Shown here: piece after piece, positions 15,988-23,794 of the stretch | Layout: each line of letters starts with the position of its first letter | Numbering within the stretch: position 1 is the stretch's first letter | Assembly (NCBI RefSeq): GCF_944385615.1 | Contig: NZ_CALWXV010000014.1 | Location: 1 to 50,264 of the forward strand | From: an uncultured Flavonifractor sp. | GTDB taxonomy: Bacteria > Bacillota > Clostridia > Oscillospirales > Oscillospiraceae | Direction of reading: 5' to 3' | DNA length: 50,264 nucleotides | Made by a program: the position numbers and the translations under genes | Notes under the pieces: model-generated | Seen by the model: only the letters and a program-made list of their open reading frames with translations | Told to the model about the DNA's origin: nothing | Database searches by the model: none

Positions 15988-17427
15988 ATGGATCACGCCC
16001 GTTATGAAAGTCCCCTTTCTTCCCGGTATGCCAGCGACCAGATGCAGTATATTTTTTCCCCGGACAAGAAATTCTCCACCTGGCGGCGTCTGTGGGTCGC
16101 CCTAGCTCGGGCGGAGATGGAGTTGGGTCTGCCGGTGACCGCTGAGCAAGTGGCTGAGCTGGAGGCCCACCTGACCGACATTGATTATGAGAAGGCCGCC
16201 CAGTATGAAAAGAAGCTGCGCCATGATGTGATGGCCCATGTCCACACCTACGGGGACCTGTGTCCCAAGGCTATGCCCATCATCCACCTGGGGGCCACCA
16301 GCTGCTATGTGGGGGACAACACCGACGTTATCCTGATGCGTGAGGGGCTGTGCCTGATCCGGGATGAGCTGGTGCGTGTATTGGACCGTTTGGCCAGGTT
16401 TGCCCGGCAGTACAAGGCTCTGCCTACCCTGGGCTTCACCCACTTTCAGCCCGCCCAGCTGGTTACCGTGGGAAAGCGGGCCACCTTATGGATGAACGAG
16501 CTGCTGCTGGATCTGGCCGATGTGGAGCATCGCATCAACTCCCTGAAGCTGCTGGGCTGTAAGGGCACCACCGGTACCCAGGCCTCCTTCCTGGAGCTCT
16601 TTGACGGCGACCATGAGAAGTGCCGGGAGCTGGACCGGAAGATTGCCGCCGAGATGGGTTTTGCTGCTACTGCTCCGGTGTCCGGCCAGACCTATTCCCG
16701 GAAGGTAGACTATCAGGTGCTCTCCACGCTGTCCGGCATTGCCCAGTCGGCCAGCAAGTTTGCCACCGACATGCGCCTGCTGTGCCACCTGAAGGAGGTA
16801 GAGGAGCCCTTCGAGAAGAACCAGATCGGCTCTTCCGCCATGCCCTACAAGCGCAACCCCATGCGTTGTGAGCGCATCTGTGCGCTGGCCCGGTATGTGA
16901 TGGCCGACGCAGTCAACCCCGCCATCACTGCCGCCAGCCAGTGGTTTGAGCGCACCCTGGACGATTCAGCCAACAAACGTCTCAGTGTGCCCGAGGCCTT
17001 TTTGGCGGTGGATGCCATTCTCAACATCTATGCCAATGTGGCGGATGGACTGGTCGTACATGAGAAGGTCATCCAGAAGCACGTGCTGGAGGAGCTGCCC
17101 TTTATGGCCAGCGAGAATATCATGATGGACGCAGTCAAGAAGGGGGGCAACCGTCAGGATCTCCATGAGCGCATCCGGGTGCTCAGTCAGCAGGCGGGTG
17201 CCAATGTAAAGGACCTGGGTTTGTCCAACAACCTCATCGACCTGATCGCCGCCGATCCGGCCTTCTCCATGCTCAGCCGGGAAGAGCTGACCGCCCATCT
17301 GGAGCCTGCCCGCTATGTGGGCCGTTGTCCCGAACAGGTGGAAGAGTTTCTGACAGAAGAGGTGGAGCCTGTCTTGGCCCGGTATCCCCAGGCCTTGGCC
17401 GGCCAGACCGCGGAGTTAAAGGTATAA
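15988..17427 (+). CDS. purB: Adenylosuccinate lyase
   Basis: 479 residues of the fumarase/aspartase superfamily with the signature GSSAMPYKRNP near residue 283 and the HVHTYGD and GATS segments that form the active site. It catalyses two steps: SAICAR to AICAR and adenylosuccinate to AMP, each releasing fumarate. Third-position G/C bias is strong, as in highly expressed genes here. An AAAGAGG sequence precedes the start. No other purine genes are adjacent; pfkA follows after 36 bases and may be read through. Confidence 0.96.
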   Translation: MDHARYESPLSSRYASDQMQYIFSPDKKFSTWRRLWVALARAEMELGLPVTAEQVAELEAHLTDIDYEKAAQYEKKLRHDVMAHVHTYGDLCPKAMPIIHLGATSCYVGDNTDVILMREGLCLIRDELVRVLDRLARFARQYKALPTLGFTHFQPAQLVTVGKRATLWMNELLLDLADVEHRINSLKLLGCKGTTGTQASFLELFDGDHEKCRELDRKIAAEMGFAATAPVSGQTYSRKVDYQVLSTLSGIAQSASKFATDMRLLCHLKEVEEPFEKNQIGSSAMPYKRNPMRCERICALARYVMADAVNPAITAASQWFERTLDDSANKRLSVPEAFLAVDAILNIYANVADGLVVHEKVIQKHVLEELPFMASENIMMDAVKKGGNRQDLHERIRVLSQQAGANVKDLGLSNNLIDLIAADPAFSMLSREELTAHLEPARYVGRCPEQVEEFLTEEVEPVLARYPQALAGQTAELKV

Positions 17428-17463
17428 ATGGGATTTGAACGGGAAAACAAGGAGGAAATCACG

Positions 17464-18447
17464 ATGGAAAAGGCAGTACGGCGCATTGGTGTATTTACCA
17501 GCGGAGGAGATGCCCCTGGCATGAACGCGGCCATTCGTTCGGTGGTGCGTACCGCAATCCACATGGGTATTGAATGTGTTGGTATCCGGCGCGGCTATCA
17601 CGGACTCATCAACGGCGACTTTGTTACCCTGAACTTTGACAGCGTCAGCGGCCTGTCCCGTCGGGGCGGTACGATGCTTTATTCTGCCCGCAGTGAGGAT
17701 TTCAAGTCTGAAGTAGGCAGAGAGCGTGCTGTGGCCACCTGTAAGCTGCTGGGGCTGGATGCCCTGGTGGGCATTGGCGGCGACGGTACCTTCCGGGGCC
17801 TGCTTACCCTTGCCGACAAGGGTCTGAGTGTAATCGGCATTCCTGGAACCATTGACAACGATATTGCCTGTTCTACTTATACGATTGGCTATGATACCGC
17901 TTGCAATACCGCTGTTGAGTCTATTGATAAGCTGCGGGACACCATGCAGTCCCACGAGAGATGTTCGGTGGTGGAGGTCATGGGCCGTCACGCCGGCCAT
18001 GTGGCCCTCAATGTAGGTGTGGCCTGCGGTGCCACTGCTGTACTGGTTCCTGAACAGGTGGTCAATTATGAGACGGATCTGGTAGAGCCCATCCGCCGGG
18101 CCCGTCTGTCGGGACGCACCCATTTCATGATCATTGTGGCAGAGGGTGTTCAGGGCGGCGCCTATGAGGTGGCCAAGCAGATTCACGAGGCTACCGCGCT
18201 GGATACGCGCGTTACCATTCTGGGACATGTTCAGCGTGGCGGCGCGCCCACCGTCCGTGACCGAGTAGCTGCTACTTATATGGGGTATGAGGCAGTCCGG
18301 CTGTTGGCTGAGGGCAAGACCTGTCGGGTGGTAGCTATGGACGGCGAGTCCTATGTAGATTACGATATCCACGAGGCTTTGGCCATGAAGAAGGGTTTGG
18401 ATCAGCAGACCTATACCGTTATGCGGGCCCTCACCGGCGTGCAGTAA
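17464..18447 (+). CDS. pfkA: ATP-dependent 6-phosphofructokinase
   Basis: 327 residues, close to the 319 of E. coli PfkA. TSGGDAPGMNAAIRS opens the protein, GGDGT lies at 105-109, PGTIDND at 127-133 and MGRHAGHVAL near 173. The Gly in GGDGT and Gly in PGTIDND are the residues known to mark ATP rather than pyrophosphate use. ATG 17464 follows AAGGAGG at 17449-17455; an in-frame ATG at 17428 directly after purB has no ribosome binding site. The gene converges on a second phosphofructokinase of the PPi type. Confidence 0.95.
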   Translation: MEKAVRRIGVFTSGGDAPGMNAAIRSVVRTAIHMGIECVGIRRGYHGLINGDFVTLNFDSVSGLSRRGGTMLYSARSEDFKSEVGRERAVATCKLLGLDALVGIGGDGTFRGLLTLADKGLSVIGIPGTIDNDIACSTYTIGYDTACNTAVESIDKLRDTMQSHERCSVVEVMGRHAGHVALNVGVACGATAVLVPEQVVNYETDLVEPIRRARLSGRTHFMIIVAEGVQGGAYEVAKQIHEATALDTRVTILGHVQRGGAPTVRDRVAATYMGYEAVRLLAEGKTCRVVAMDGESYVDYDIHEALAMKKGLDQQTYTVMRALTGVQ

Positions 18448-18454
18448 CCAGCAA

Positions 18455-18482
18455 AAAGGGCGGCCATCTGGCCGTCCTTTTC
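18455..18482 (+). terminator. Terminator after pfkA
   Basis: AAAGGGCGGCCA pairs imperfectly (one G-U type position) with TGGCCGTCCTTT around a 2-nt centre, followed by TTTTCTC. Confidence 0.7.
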
Positions 18483-18495
18483 TCTAACATTATAG

Positions 18496-18535
18496 CAAAA
18501 AATAGGAGCCGTTCCCATGAGTGGGAACGGCTCCT
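18496..18535 (-). terminator. Terminator after the PPi-phosphofructokinase gene
   Basis: A 14-bp perfect stem (18504-18517 with 18522-18535) with loop TGAG. Read on the minus strand it is followed by a six-T run, so it serves the minus-strand gene. Confidence 0.85.
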
Positions 18536-18548
18536 TGTATGTTTGAGA

Positions 18549-19790
18549 TTACATCTCGGTGGTGAGGACCTTCTTCAGGCGGGCAAAGCGGGGGAGAGCG
18601 TTCTCCTTGGGACCATTGGCCTCACCCTGGATGAGGGGGAGGACATAGTCGATGAAGGGCTGCTCCACACCGTTTCCAGCGGCGTTGATCCACTCACGGG
18701 GCACCTTCTTCTCGAAGTTGGCCACGATGTCCAGGGGCTGGAGGACGGTCTCGCACTTGTAACCGCCGTCGCGGGTGCACTGGAAGGCAACCATCTTGTC
18801 GGTGGTACCGGCCACAGCGGCCTCCACAGCGGCCTTACCGGCGGCAAAGGCCTCGTCGATGTCGGTCTTGGAGCCCACATGGGAGCCGCAGCGCTGGAGC
18901 AGGGAGAGCTCGATGCCGCGCACCTTGGCGCCGGTCTTGTTCTTGATGATGTCAGCCAGCTTGACAGCCAGACCACCCAGCTGGGCGTGGCCAAAGCCAT
19001 CGGTGGCGGAGGTCTCAGCCTCAGACACGAAACGGCCGTCGGCATAGTGGATGCCCTCGGACACGGCCACCATGCACTTGCCGGTCTTGTTGTAGATGTC
19101 GGTCACATCCTTGACAAACTGGTCCATATCAAAATCCACCTCGGGCAGGTAGACCAGGTCGGGACCACAGCCGGTCAGGTTGGCCAAAGCGGCGGAGCCA
19201 GCCAGCCAGCCGGCGTGACGGCCCATGATCTCAATAACGGTGACCATGCCGGTATCATAGACGTGGGCGTCCTGCCACACCTCAGCGCAGGAGGTGGCAA
19301 TATACTTGGCGGCAGAAGCGAAGCCGGGGCAGTGGTCGGTGCCGTTGAGGTCGTTGTCGATGGTCTTGGGCACGCCCATGATGCGGCACTCATAGCCCAC
19401 CTTCTGCATATACTTGGAGATCTTATTGCAGGTGTCCATGGAGTCGTTGCCGCCGTTGTAGAAGAAGTAGCGCACGTCATACTTCTGGAAGATCTCCAGA
19501 ATGCGCTTGTAGTCGGTGTCGTCCTTGTCGGGGTCGGCCAGCTTATAGCGGCAGGAGCCCAGAGCAGAGGAGGGGGTGTACTTCAGCAGATCCAGCTCCG
19601 CCGCGTCCTCCTGGCCCATATCGTACAGCTTGTCGTCCAGTACGCCCTTGATGCCGTGGGCCGCGCCCAGAACCCGGGTGATACAGTCGGTGTCCAGGGC
19701 GGTGCGGATCACACCCAAAGCACTGGCGTTGATGACGGCGGTAGGACCGCCGGACTGGCCGATGATGCAAGCGCCTCTCAGTTCACTCAT
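18549..19790 (-). CDS. pfp: Pyrophosphate-fructose 6-phosphate 1-phosphotransferase
   Basis: 413 residues. IIGQSGGPTAVINAS opens the protein, GGNDS lies at 113-117, PKTIDND at 141-147 and MGRHAGWLAG near 190. The Asp in GGNDS (residue 116) and the Lys in PKTIDND are the family markers of pyrophosphate use, in contrast to pfkA next door. The enzyme reversibly phosphorylates fructose 6-phosphate with PPi and saves ATP in anaerobes. It is oriented against pfkA and divergently from fba. Codon use is strongly biased to G/C, suggesting high expression. Confidence 0.92.
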   Translation of the reverse strand: MSELRGACIIGQSGGPTAVINASALGVIRTALDTDCITRVLGAAHGIKGVLDDKLYDMGQEDAAELDLLKYTPSSALGSCRYKLADPDKDDTDYKRILEIFQKYDVRYFFYNGGNDSMDTCNKISKYMQKVGYECRIMGVPKTIDNDLNGTDHCPGFASAAKYIATSCAEVWQDAHVYDTGMVTVIEIMGRHAGWLAGSAALANLTGCGPDLVYLPEVDFDMDQFVKDVTDIYNKTGKCMVAVSEGIHYADGRFVSEAETSATDGFGHAQLGGLAVKLADIIKNKTGAKVRGIELSLLQRCGSHVGSKTDIDEAFAAGKAAVEAAVAGTTDKMVAFQCTRDGGYKCETVLQPLDIVANFEKKVPREWINAAGNGVEQPFIDYVLPLIQGEANGPKENALPRFARLKKVLTTEM

Positions 19791-19862
19791 GAAAGTTGCC
19801 TCCTGTTAGTTGAAAGTTTTTTTACAAATTTTTATTTTGCGGGAATATCATATCACGTCCTC

Positions 19863-19891
19863 TTGAAATTATCAATGAAAACTGTTAAAAT
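19863..19891 (+). promoter_or_regulatory. Probable sigma-A promoter of fba
   Basis: TTGAAA (19863-19868), 17-bp spacer, TAAAAT (19886-19891), 33 bases before the fba start. It lies in the 133-bp divergent region with pfp. Confidence 0.6.
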
Positions 19892-19923
19892 CTATTTTGC
19901 ATTAAGAAAAGGAGATGACTGCT

Positions 19924-20889
19924 ATGCCTCTTGTAACCACAAAGGAAATGTTCCAGAAGGCCTATAACGGCGGATATGCTATTGGCGCTTTCAACGTGAA
20001 CAACATGGAAATTGTTCAGGGAATCACAGAAGCCGCCAAGGAAGTCAACGCCCCCCTGATTCTTCAGGTGTCCAAGGGTGCCCGGGCTTACGCCAATCAT
20101 ACCTATCTGGTGAAGCTGGTGGAGGCCGCCATCATCGAGACCGGTCTGCCCATCTGCCTGCATCTGGATCACGGCGACAGCTTTGAGACCTGTAAGAGCT
20201 GCATCGACGGCGGCTTTACCTCCGTCATGATTGACGCCTCTTCCAAGCCCTTCGCTGAGAACATTGAGATCACCAAGAAGGTGGTGGAGTACGCCCACGA
20301 CCACGGAGTGGTGGTAGAGGCCGAGCTGGGCGCTCTGGCCGGCGTAGAGGACGAGGTCAATGTTTCCGCCGCTGACTCCCATTATACCCGCCCCGAAGAG
20401 GTGGAGGAGTTTGTGACCAAGACCAACTGTGACTCCCTGGCCATTGCCATCGGCACCAGCCACGGCGCTTATAAATTCACCGCCGCCCAGTGCACCCGCA
20501 ACGAGAAGGGCGAGCTGGTTCCCCCGCCCCTGCGCTTTGACATCCTGGACGAGGTAGTCAAGCGTCTGCCCGGCTTCCCCATTGTGCTCCACGGTTCCTC
20601 TTCCGTGCCTCAGGAGTATGTGAAGATGATCAACGAGAACGGCGGCAAGATGCCCGACGCCGTTGGCATCCCGGAGGAGCAGCTGCGTCAGGCCGCCCGG
20701 GGCGCTGTGTGTAAGATCAACATTGACTCCGATCTGCGCCTGGCCATGACCGGTACCATCCGTCAGTTCTTCACCCAGCATCCCGACAAGTTTGACCCCC
20801 GCGAGTATCTGAAGCCTGCTCGGGCCAACATCAAGGAGCTGGTCAAGCACAAGCTCATCAACGTGCTGGGCTGCGACGGCAAGGCCTGA
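19924..20889 (+). CDS. fba: Class II fructose-bisphosphate aldolase
   Basis: 321 residues. Zinc ligands and active-site elements are visible: LHLDHGDSFE, VVEAELGALAG, GTSHGAYK and VLHGSSS. The enzyme cleaves fructose 1,6-bisphosphate to dihydroxyacetone phosphate and glyceraldehyde 3-phosphate. ATG 19924 is chosen because GGAG (19911-19914) is 9 bases away; an in-frame ATG at 19915 abuts that sequence directly. Highly biased codons. With pfkA and pfp it forms a small glycolysis cluster. Confidence 0.95.
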   Translation: MPLVTTKEMFQKAYNGGYAIGAFNVNNMEIVQGITEAAKEVNAPLILQVSKGARAYANHTYLVKLVEAAIIETGLPICLHLDHGDSFETCKSCIDGGFTSVMIDASSKPFAENIEITKKVVEYAHDHGVVVEAELGALAGVEDEVNVSAADSHYTRPEEVEEFVTKTNCDSLAIAIGTSHGAYKFTAAQCTRNEKGELVPPPLRFDILDEVVKRLPGFPIVLHGSSSVPQEYVKMINENGGKMPDAVGIPEEQLRQAARGAVCKINIDSDLRLAMTGTIRQFFTQHPDKFDPREYLKPARANIKELVKHKLINVLGCDGKA

Positions 20890-20904
20890 TTTTCATACCG
20901 CACG

Positions 20905-20935
20905 AAAAAAGGAGAGGGGAGACCCTCTCCTTTTT
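20905..20935 (+). terminator. Terminator after fba
   Basis: A-rich flank, a 9-bp stem GGAGAGGG/CCCTCTCC type with loop GAGA, and a five-T run. Confidence 0.85.
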
Positions 20936-20973
20936 GTGTCTATTTTTCCAAGGTTCCTCTTGTCCCTATCCGG

Positions 20974-20982
20974 CATAGAATA
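20974..20982 (+). promoter_or_regulatory. Possible sporulation-sigma -10 element before the amidase gene
   Basis: CATAGAATA fits the sigma-K -10 pattern CATANNNTA fully and the sigma-E -10 with one mismatch. I see no convincing -35 at the expected distance, so this is a weak call. Confidence 0.3.
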
Positions 20983-21003
20983 GCGGGAAAGGGGAGAAGG
21001 ATT

Positions 21004-21516
21004 ATGTGGCAGCCTGTTCCATACAATCGCAGGTCAGCGGTGAGTTATGCACACCGCTGGGCCTTTGGCCGTAACCCGGCCTATTATGACTACGAAGAGG
21101 TGGGGGGCGACTGCACCAGTTTTGCTTCCCAGTGCCTGTATGCCGGTATTGGGGTCATGGATTACACCCCGGAGTACGGCTGGTATTACCTGGACGCCAA
21201 TAATAAGGCTCCGGCCTGGTCTGGGGTGGAATTTTTTTACCGTTACCTTACCAATGGTCAGCTTCGCCCTGGACCCTATGCTGTAGAGACTGGGCTGGAC
21301 CTGCTGCTGCCGGGGGATTTTGTTCAATTCAGTCCCCAGGGCGGCGCCTTTACCCATACCGCAATCGTGGTTCAGGTGGGGAACCGGCCTACTTTGCGCA
21401 ATACCCTGGTGGCTGCCCACTCCTATGATGTGGACCGAAAGCCCTTGAGCAATTACATGTTCCAGGCCATTCGGTATCTTCATATTTTAGGGGGTTGGCG
21501 GGAACGAGAAAAATAG
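21004..21516 (+). CDS. Amidase-domain (Amidase_6) protein
   Basis: 170 residues matching the putative amidase domain family (PF12671-like): YNRRSAVSYAHRWAFGRNP at the N-terminus, GGDCTSFASQCLYAGI with the probable catalytic Cys (about residue 38), THTAIVVQ with the probable His (about 119), and AAHSYD near 140. No signal peptide is visible, so the protein acts in the cytosol or, if spore-specific, inside the mother cell or coat. Several clostridial paralogues carry this domain C-terminally in cell-wall proteins; here it stands alone. The substrate is not known. It has its own terminator. Confidence 0.8.
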   Translation: MWQPVPYNRRSAVSYAHRWAFGRNPAYYDYEEVGGDCTSFASQCLYAGIGVMDYTPEYGWYYLDANNKAPAWSGVEFFYRYLTNGQLRPGPYAVETGLDLLLPGDFVQFSPQGGAFTHTAIVVQVGNRPTLRNTLVAAHSYDVDRKPLSNYMFQAIRYLHILGGWREREK

Positions 21517-21522
21517 TATGTA

Positions 21523-21550
21523 AAAAGGCCGCCCATAAAGGCGGCCTTTT
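21523..21550 (+). terminator. Terminator after the amidase gene
   Basis: AAAAGGCCGCC and GGCGGCCTTTT form an 11-bp perfect stem with a 6-nt loop; T run at the end. Confidence 0.85.
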
Positions 21551-21696
21551 CTCAGTCTATCAGTCTATGAGTTGGCTGTCAACCAAAAGCTATGTATGGG
21601 CAGAATGGCTGGGCTATCTTGATCTTTGATGTGCCAGTTGATCTAAAAGCAGTCACAAAATTGCTTTTCCGGCTATATGGCAGACCGGATGATGGA

Positions 21697-21725
21697 TTGA
21701 CAAAGGCTTGTAGGAATGGTATGGT
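21697..21725 (+). promoter_or_regulatory. Candidate sigma-A promoter upstream of the recombinase
   Basis: Consensus -35 TTGACA (21697-21702), 17-bp spacer, TATGGT (21720-21725). It would give a leader of about 225 bases containing both arms of the inverted repeats described below. The rest of the gene-free stretch 21551-21696 shows nothing I can assign. Confidence 0.45.
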
Positions 21726-21814
21726 GTTTCCGAAGATTGTGCGTTGAATTGGCATGGCTAGAGCCAGCCGGTTGCTGTATTACGTACTGCCGCAAAAACA
21801 AAATCAACAACCAC

Positions 21815-21928
21815 AAATTTTTATTTTGTTGTAGAGCCCGTTGGGCCTGGGCTGGGATTTTTCTGGGTGTCAGGCCCGGTGGGGGACCCGTTTCAGCCTT
21901 AACTCTTAACTCAACAAAATAAAAATTT
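21815..21928. repeat. 17-bp inverted repeats flanking an 80-bp segment
   Basis: AAATTTTTATTTTGTTG at 21815-21831 is the exact reverse complement of 21912-21928. The 80 bases between them are GC-rich, unlike the arms. The right arm is shared with the 34-bp palindrome at 21906-21939, so the two pairings exclude each other. Confidence 0.85.
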
Positions 21929-21939
21929 TGTTGAGTTAA
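21906..21939. repeat. 34-bp palindrome with loxP-like 13-8-13 layout
   Basis: Arms TTAACTCAACAAA (21906-21918) and TTTGTTGAGTTAA (21927-21939) are perfect inverted repeats around an asymmetric core ATAAAAAT. It ends 1 base before the AGGAGG of the tyrosine recombinase gene. It could be a recombinase or repressor binding site, or an RNA hairpin. Confidence 0.85.
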
Positions 21940-21958
21940 GAGGAGGTAAAACCATCCT

Positions 21959-22990
21959 ATGGACCACAATGACTATAAACTGACCGCTCCAGAGCTGCTG
22001 CGCAACTTCCTGGTCTATCATGAGACCATCCAGGGCCACTCCAAGAAAACTGTGGATGAATACTATCTGGACCTGCGCAATTTCTTCCGCTACATCAAGA
22101 TCGAAAAAGGCCGGGTACCCCGCACCGCCGAGCTGGACCAGATCGATATCGACGATCTGGATTTGGATCTGGCCAAGTCCGTTACCCTCAGCGATGTGTA
22201 CAGCTACATGAGTTACCTTAGCCGGGATCGAGTCAAGCACGCCAACAGCCCCACCTCCGGCTACGGCCTGGAGCCCACCGCCCGTGCCCGGAAAATCGCC
22301 GCAATCCGTTCTTTTTATAAGTATCTGTCCAGCAAAGCGAAGCTCATCAGCGAAAATCCTATGCAGGATCTGGATTCTCCCCGACTGAAAAAGTCTTTGC
22401 CACGGTATCTGTCCCTGGATGAGTCCATCCAGCTGCTGGAGGCCGTGGACGAGCCCAACCGGGCCAGGGATTACTGTATTTTGAGCCTGTTCCTCAACTG
22501 CGGGTTGCGGATTTCTGAGTTAGTTGGACTTAACTTAACGGATGTCCGGGAGGAACAGTTGAGGGTGCTGGGTAAGGGCAATAAGGAACGGATGATCTTC
22601 CTCAATGAGGCCTGCCGGGATGCTCTGGACGACTGGCTGACTGAACGGAACAACCAGGCGGCGGCAGATAAAAACGCCCTTTTTCTCACCCGTTCCCATA
22701 CCAGAATGACCACGGCGGCGGTCCACTATATGGTCAAGCAGCGGCTTTTAAAGGCGGGACTGGACCCAGCTCTCTACTCAAGCCACAAGCTGCGCCACAC
22801 CGCTGCTACCCTGATGCTGCAAAACGGCGTGGATGTACGTACTCTTCAGGAGGTGCTTGGCCACGAGAACCTGAACACCACCCAAATTTACACCCACGTG
22901 GATAATGAAAATCTCCGGGCGGCAGCCCGGGCCAATCCTTTGGGTAAGGTGCGGAAAAAGAGCAAAAAATCCAATGATGAAGATGTGTAA
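21959..22990 (+). CDS. Tyrosine recombinase (XerC/XerD-like integrase)
   Basis: 343 residues. An N-terminal SAM-like core-binding domain (about 10-115) precedes the catalytic domain with GLRISELVGL (first Arg), HKLRHTAATLM (HxxR), LGHENLNTTQIYTHV (His and nucleophile Tyr). It is longer than the canonical XerD encoded at 29733-30611, with extra residues in the N-terminal domain (about 55-75). AGGAGG lies at 21941-21946. No integrated element is visible beside it, so it is either the organism's second chromosome-dimer recombinase (XerC/CodV role) or a recombinase acting on the repeats in its own leader. Confidence 0.9.
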   Translation: MDHNDYKLTAPELLRNFLVYHETIQGHSKKTVDEYYLDLRNFFRYIKIEKGRVPRTAELDQIDIDDLDLDLAKSVTLSDVYSYMSYLSRDRVKHANSPTSGYGLEPTARARKIAAIRSFYKYLSSKAKLISENPMQDLDSPRLKKSLPRYLSLDESIQLLEAVDEPNRARDYCILSLFLNCGLRISELVGLNLTDVREEQLRVLGKGNKERMIFLNEACRDALDDWLTERNNQAAADKNALFLTRSHTRMTTAAVHYMVKQRLLKAGLDPALYSSHKLRHTAATLMLQNGVDVRTLQEVLGHENLNTTQIYTHVDNENLRAAARANPLGKVRKKSKKSNDEDV

Positions 22991-23005
22991 TGATCTGTAG
23001 ACGCA

Positions 23006-23033
23006 AAAATGGCCGCCTTTTGGCGGCCATTTT
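23006..23033. terminator. Bidirectional terminator between the recombinase gene and gatD
   Basis: AAAATGGCCGCC and its complement form a 12-bp stem with loop TTTT; T runs occur on both strands. It lies between two converging genes. Confidence 0.88.
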
Positions 23034-23041
23034 GTGTTTCT

Positions 23042-23782
23042 TTACTTATTTGCCAGGGCAGACAGCTCGTTCAGTGTCACCTGATAGGCCCGCCGGGCGT
23101 GGGTGAGCCATTGAGGCTCCTCGGTGGGAATTGGCAGCGCCTCCCCCCTGTTATTCAGGATGGTTTCTGCTATCCAAGCCAGGAAGGCGGGGTTCTTTAC
23201 CAACACCGGCCCAGTGATGTGGGTGCCGATCACATGATTGAGGTAAAATCCTTCGGCCCCTCTCTCCTGCTCATTTCCCATACCCATGGTCATGGCTGAG
23301 CAAAGAGGGTTGTCCACTCCGGCGGTACAGGAGCACTTGTTCATAAAGCCCACCACCGGCTGGGAAAACAGGGGTGTTTGGGCGATGATATCGTGGGGCA
23401 CCCTCTTGTCGGTCTCCACGGTAGTAAACTGCCCAAAGCCCAAGCCCTCATGCACTGTCCCCTTCTGATCGGTGATAGATTCCCCCAGCAGTTCCATGGC
23501 ATTGCCGGTGAAAAATACCAGCCCACCCTTATCGGCGGCCTTTTTCAGGGCTTCTTTGCAGGGAGACAGCCAGGATAGAGCTGCCTTTTGGATACGTTCT
23601 GCGCCTGCCCCCATATAGATGAGGTCTGCCCCGGTAAAATCGGGGGTATCGTCACAGCCAACGGCCCGAATTTCCACCTCCGCCCCACGCCAGGTCAGAT
23701 AACGGGAGAGTAAGGTGAGATTGGCGTATTCCCCATAGAGGCTCATTGCCTCCGGGTAGAGATGCAGCAACGTGATTTTCAT
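23042..23782 (-). CDS. gatD: GatD-like glutamine amidotransferase lacking the usual Cys motif
   Basis: 246 residues of the CobB/CobQ-like class I amidotransferase family that pairs with MurT: LLHLYPEAMSLYGEYAN start, GFGQFTTVETDKRV in the middle, GTHITGPVLVKNP holding the likely catalytic His188. With MurT, GatD amidates the glutamate of lipid II to isoglutamine. Where GatD normally has a CGG motif, this protein reads FFTGNAMELLG (residues 90-100) with no Cys. Cysteines occur instead at 150, 152 and 161. Either the nucleophile has moved, or the protein no longer hydrolyses glutamine. It lies 12 bases after murT in one operon. Confidence 0.82.
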   Translation of the reverse strand: MKITLLHLYPEAMSLYGEYANLTLLSRYLTWRGAEVEIRAVGCDDTPDFTGADLIYMGAGAERIQKAALSWLSPCKEALKKAADKGGLVFFTGNAMELLGESITDQKGTVHEGLGFGQFTTVETDKRVPHDIIAQTPLFSQPVVGFMNKCSCTAGVDNPLCSAMTMGMGNEQERGAEGFYLNHVIGTHITGPVLVKNPAFLAWIAETILNNRGEALPIPTEEPQWLTHARRAYQVTLNELSALANK

Positions 23783-23794
23783 GGCGGCCCCTCC

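Noticed and set aside
18543-19967. A 474-codon open frame on the plus strand opposite pfp
   Set aside because: It is the mirror of a highly G/C-biased real gene; the translation is low-complexity Gly/Leu/Val/His, and the minus-strand frame is an unmistakable phosphofructokinase.
21551-21810. A riboswitch or tRNA in the gap before the recombinase
   Set aside because: I found no cloverleaf, T-box, or known aptamer core in this stretch; only the promoter-like pair at 21697-21725.
21004-22990. A mobile element bounded by the recombinase gene
   Set aside because: No tRNA attachment site, no cargo genes, and neighbours on both sides are core genes with normal composition.
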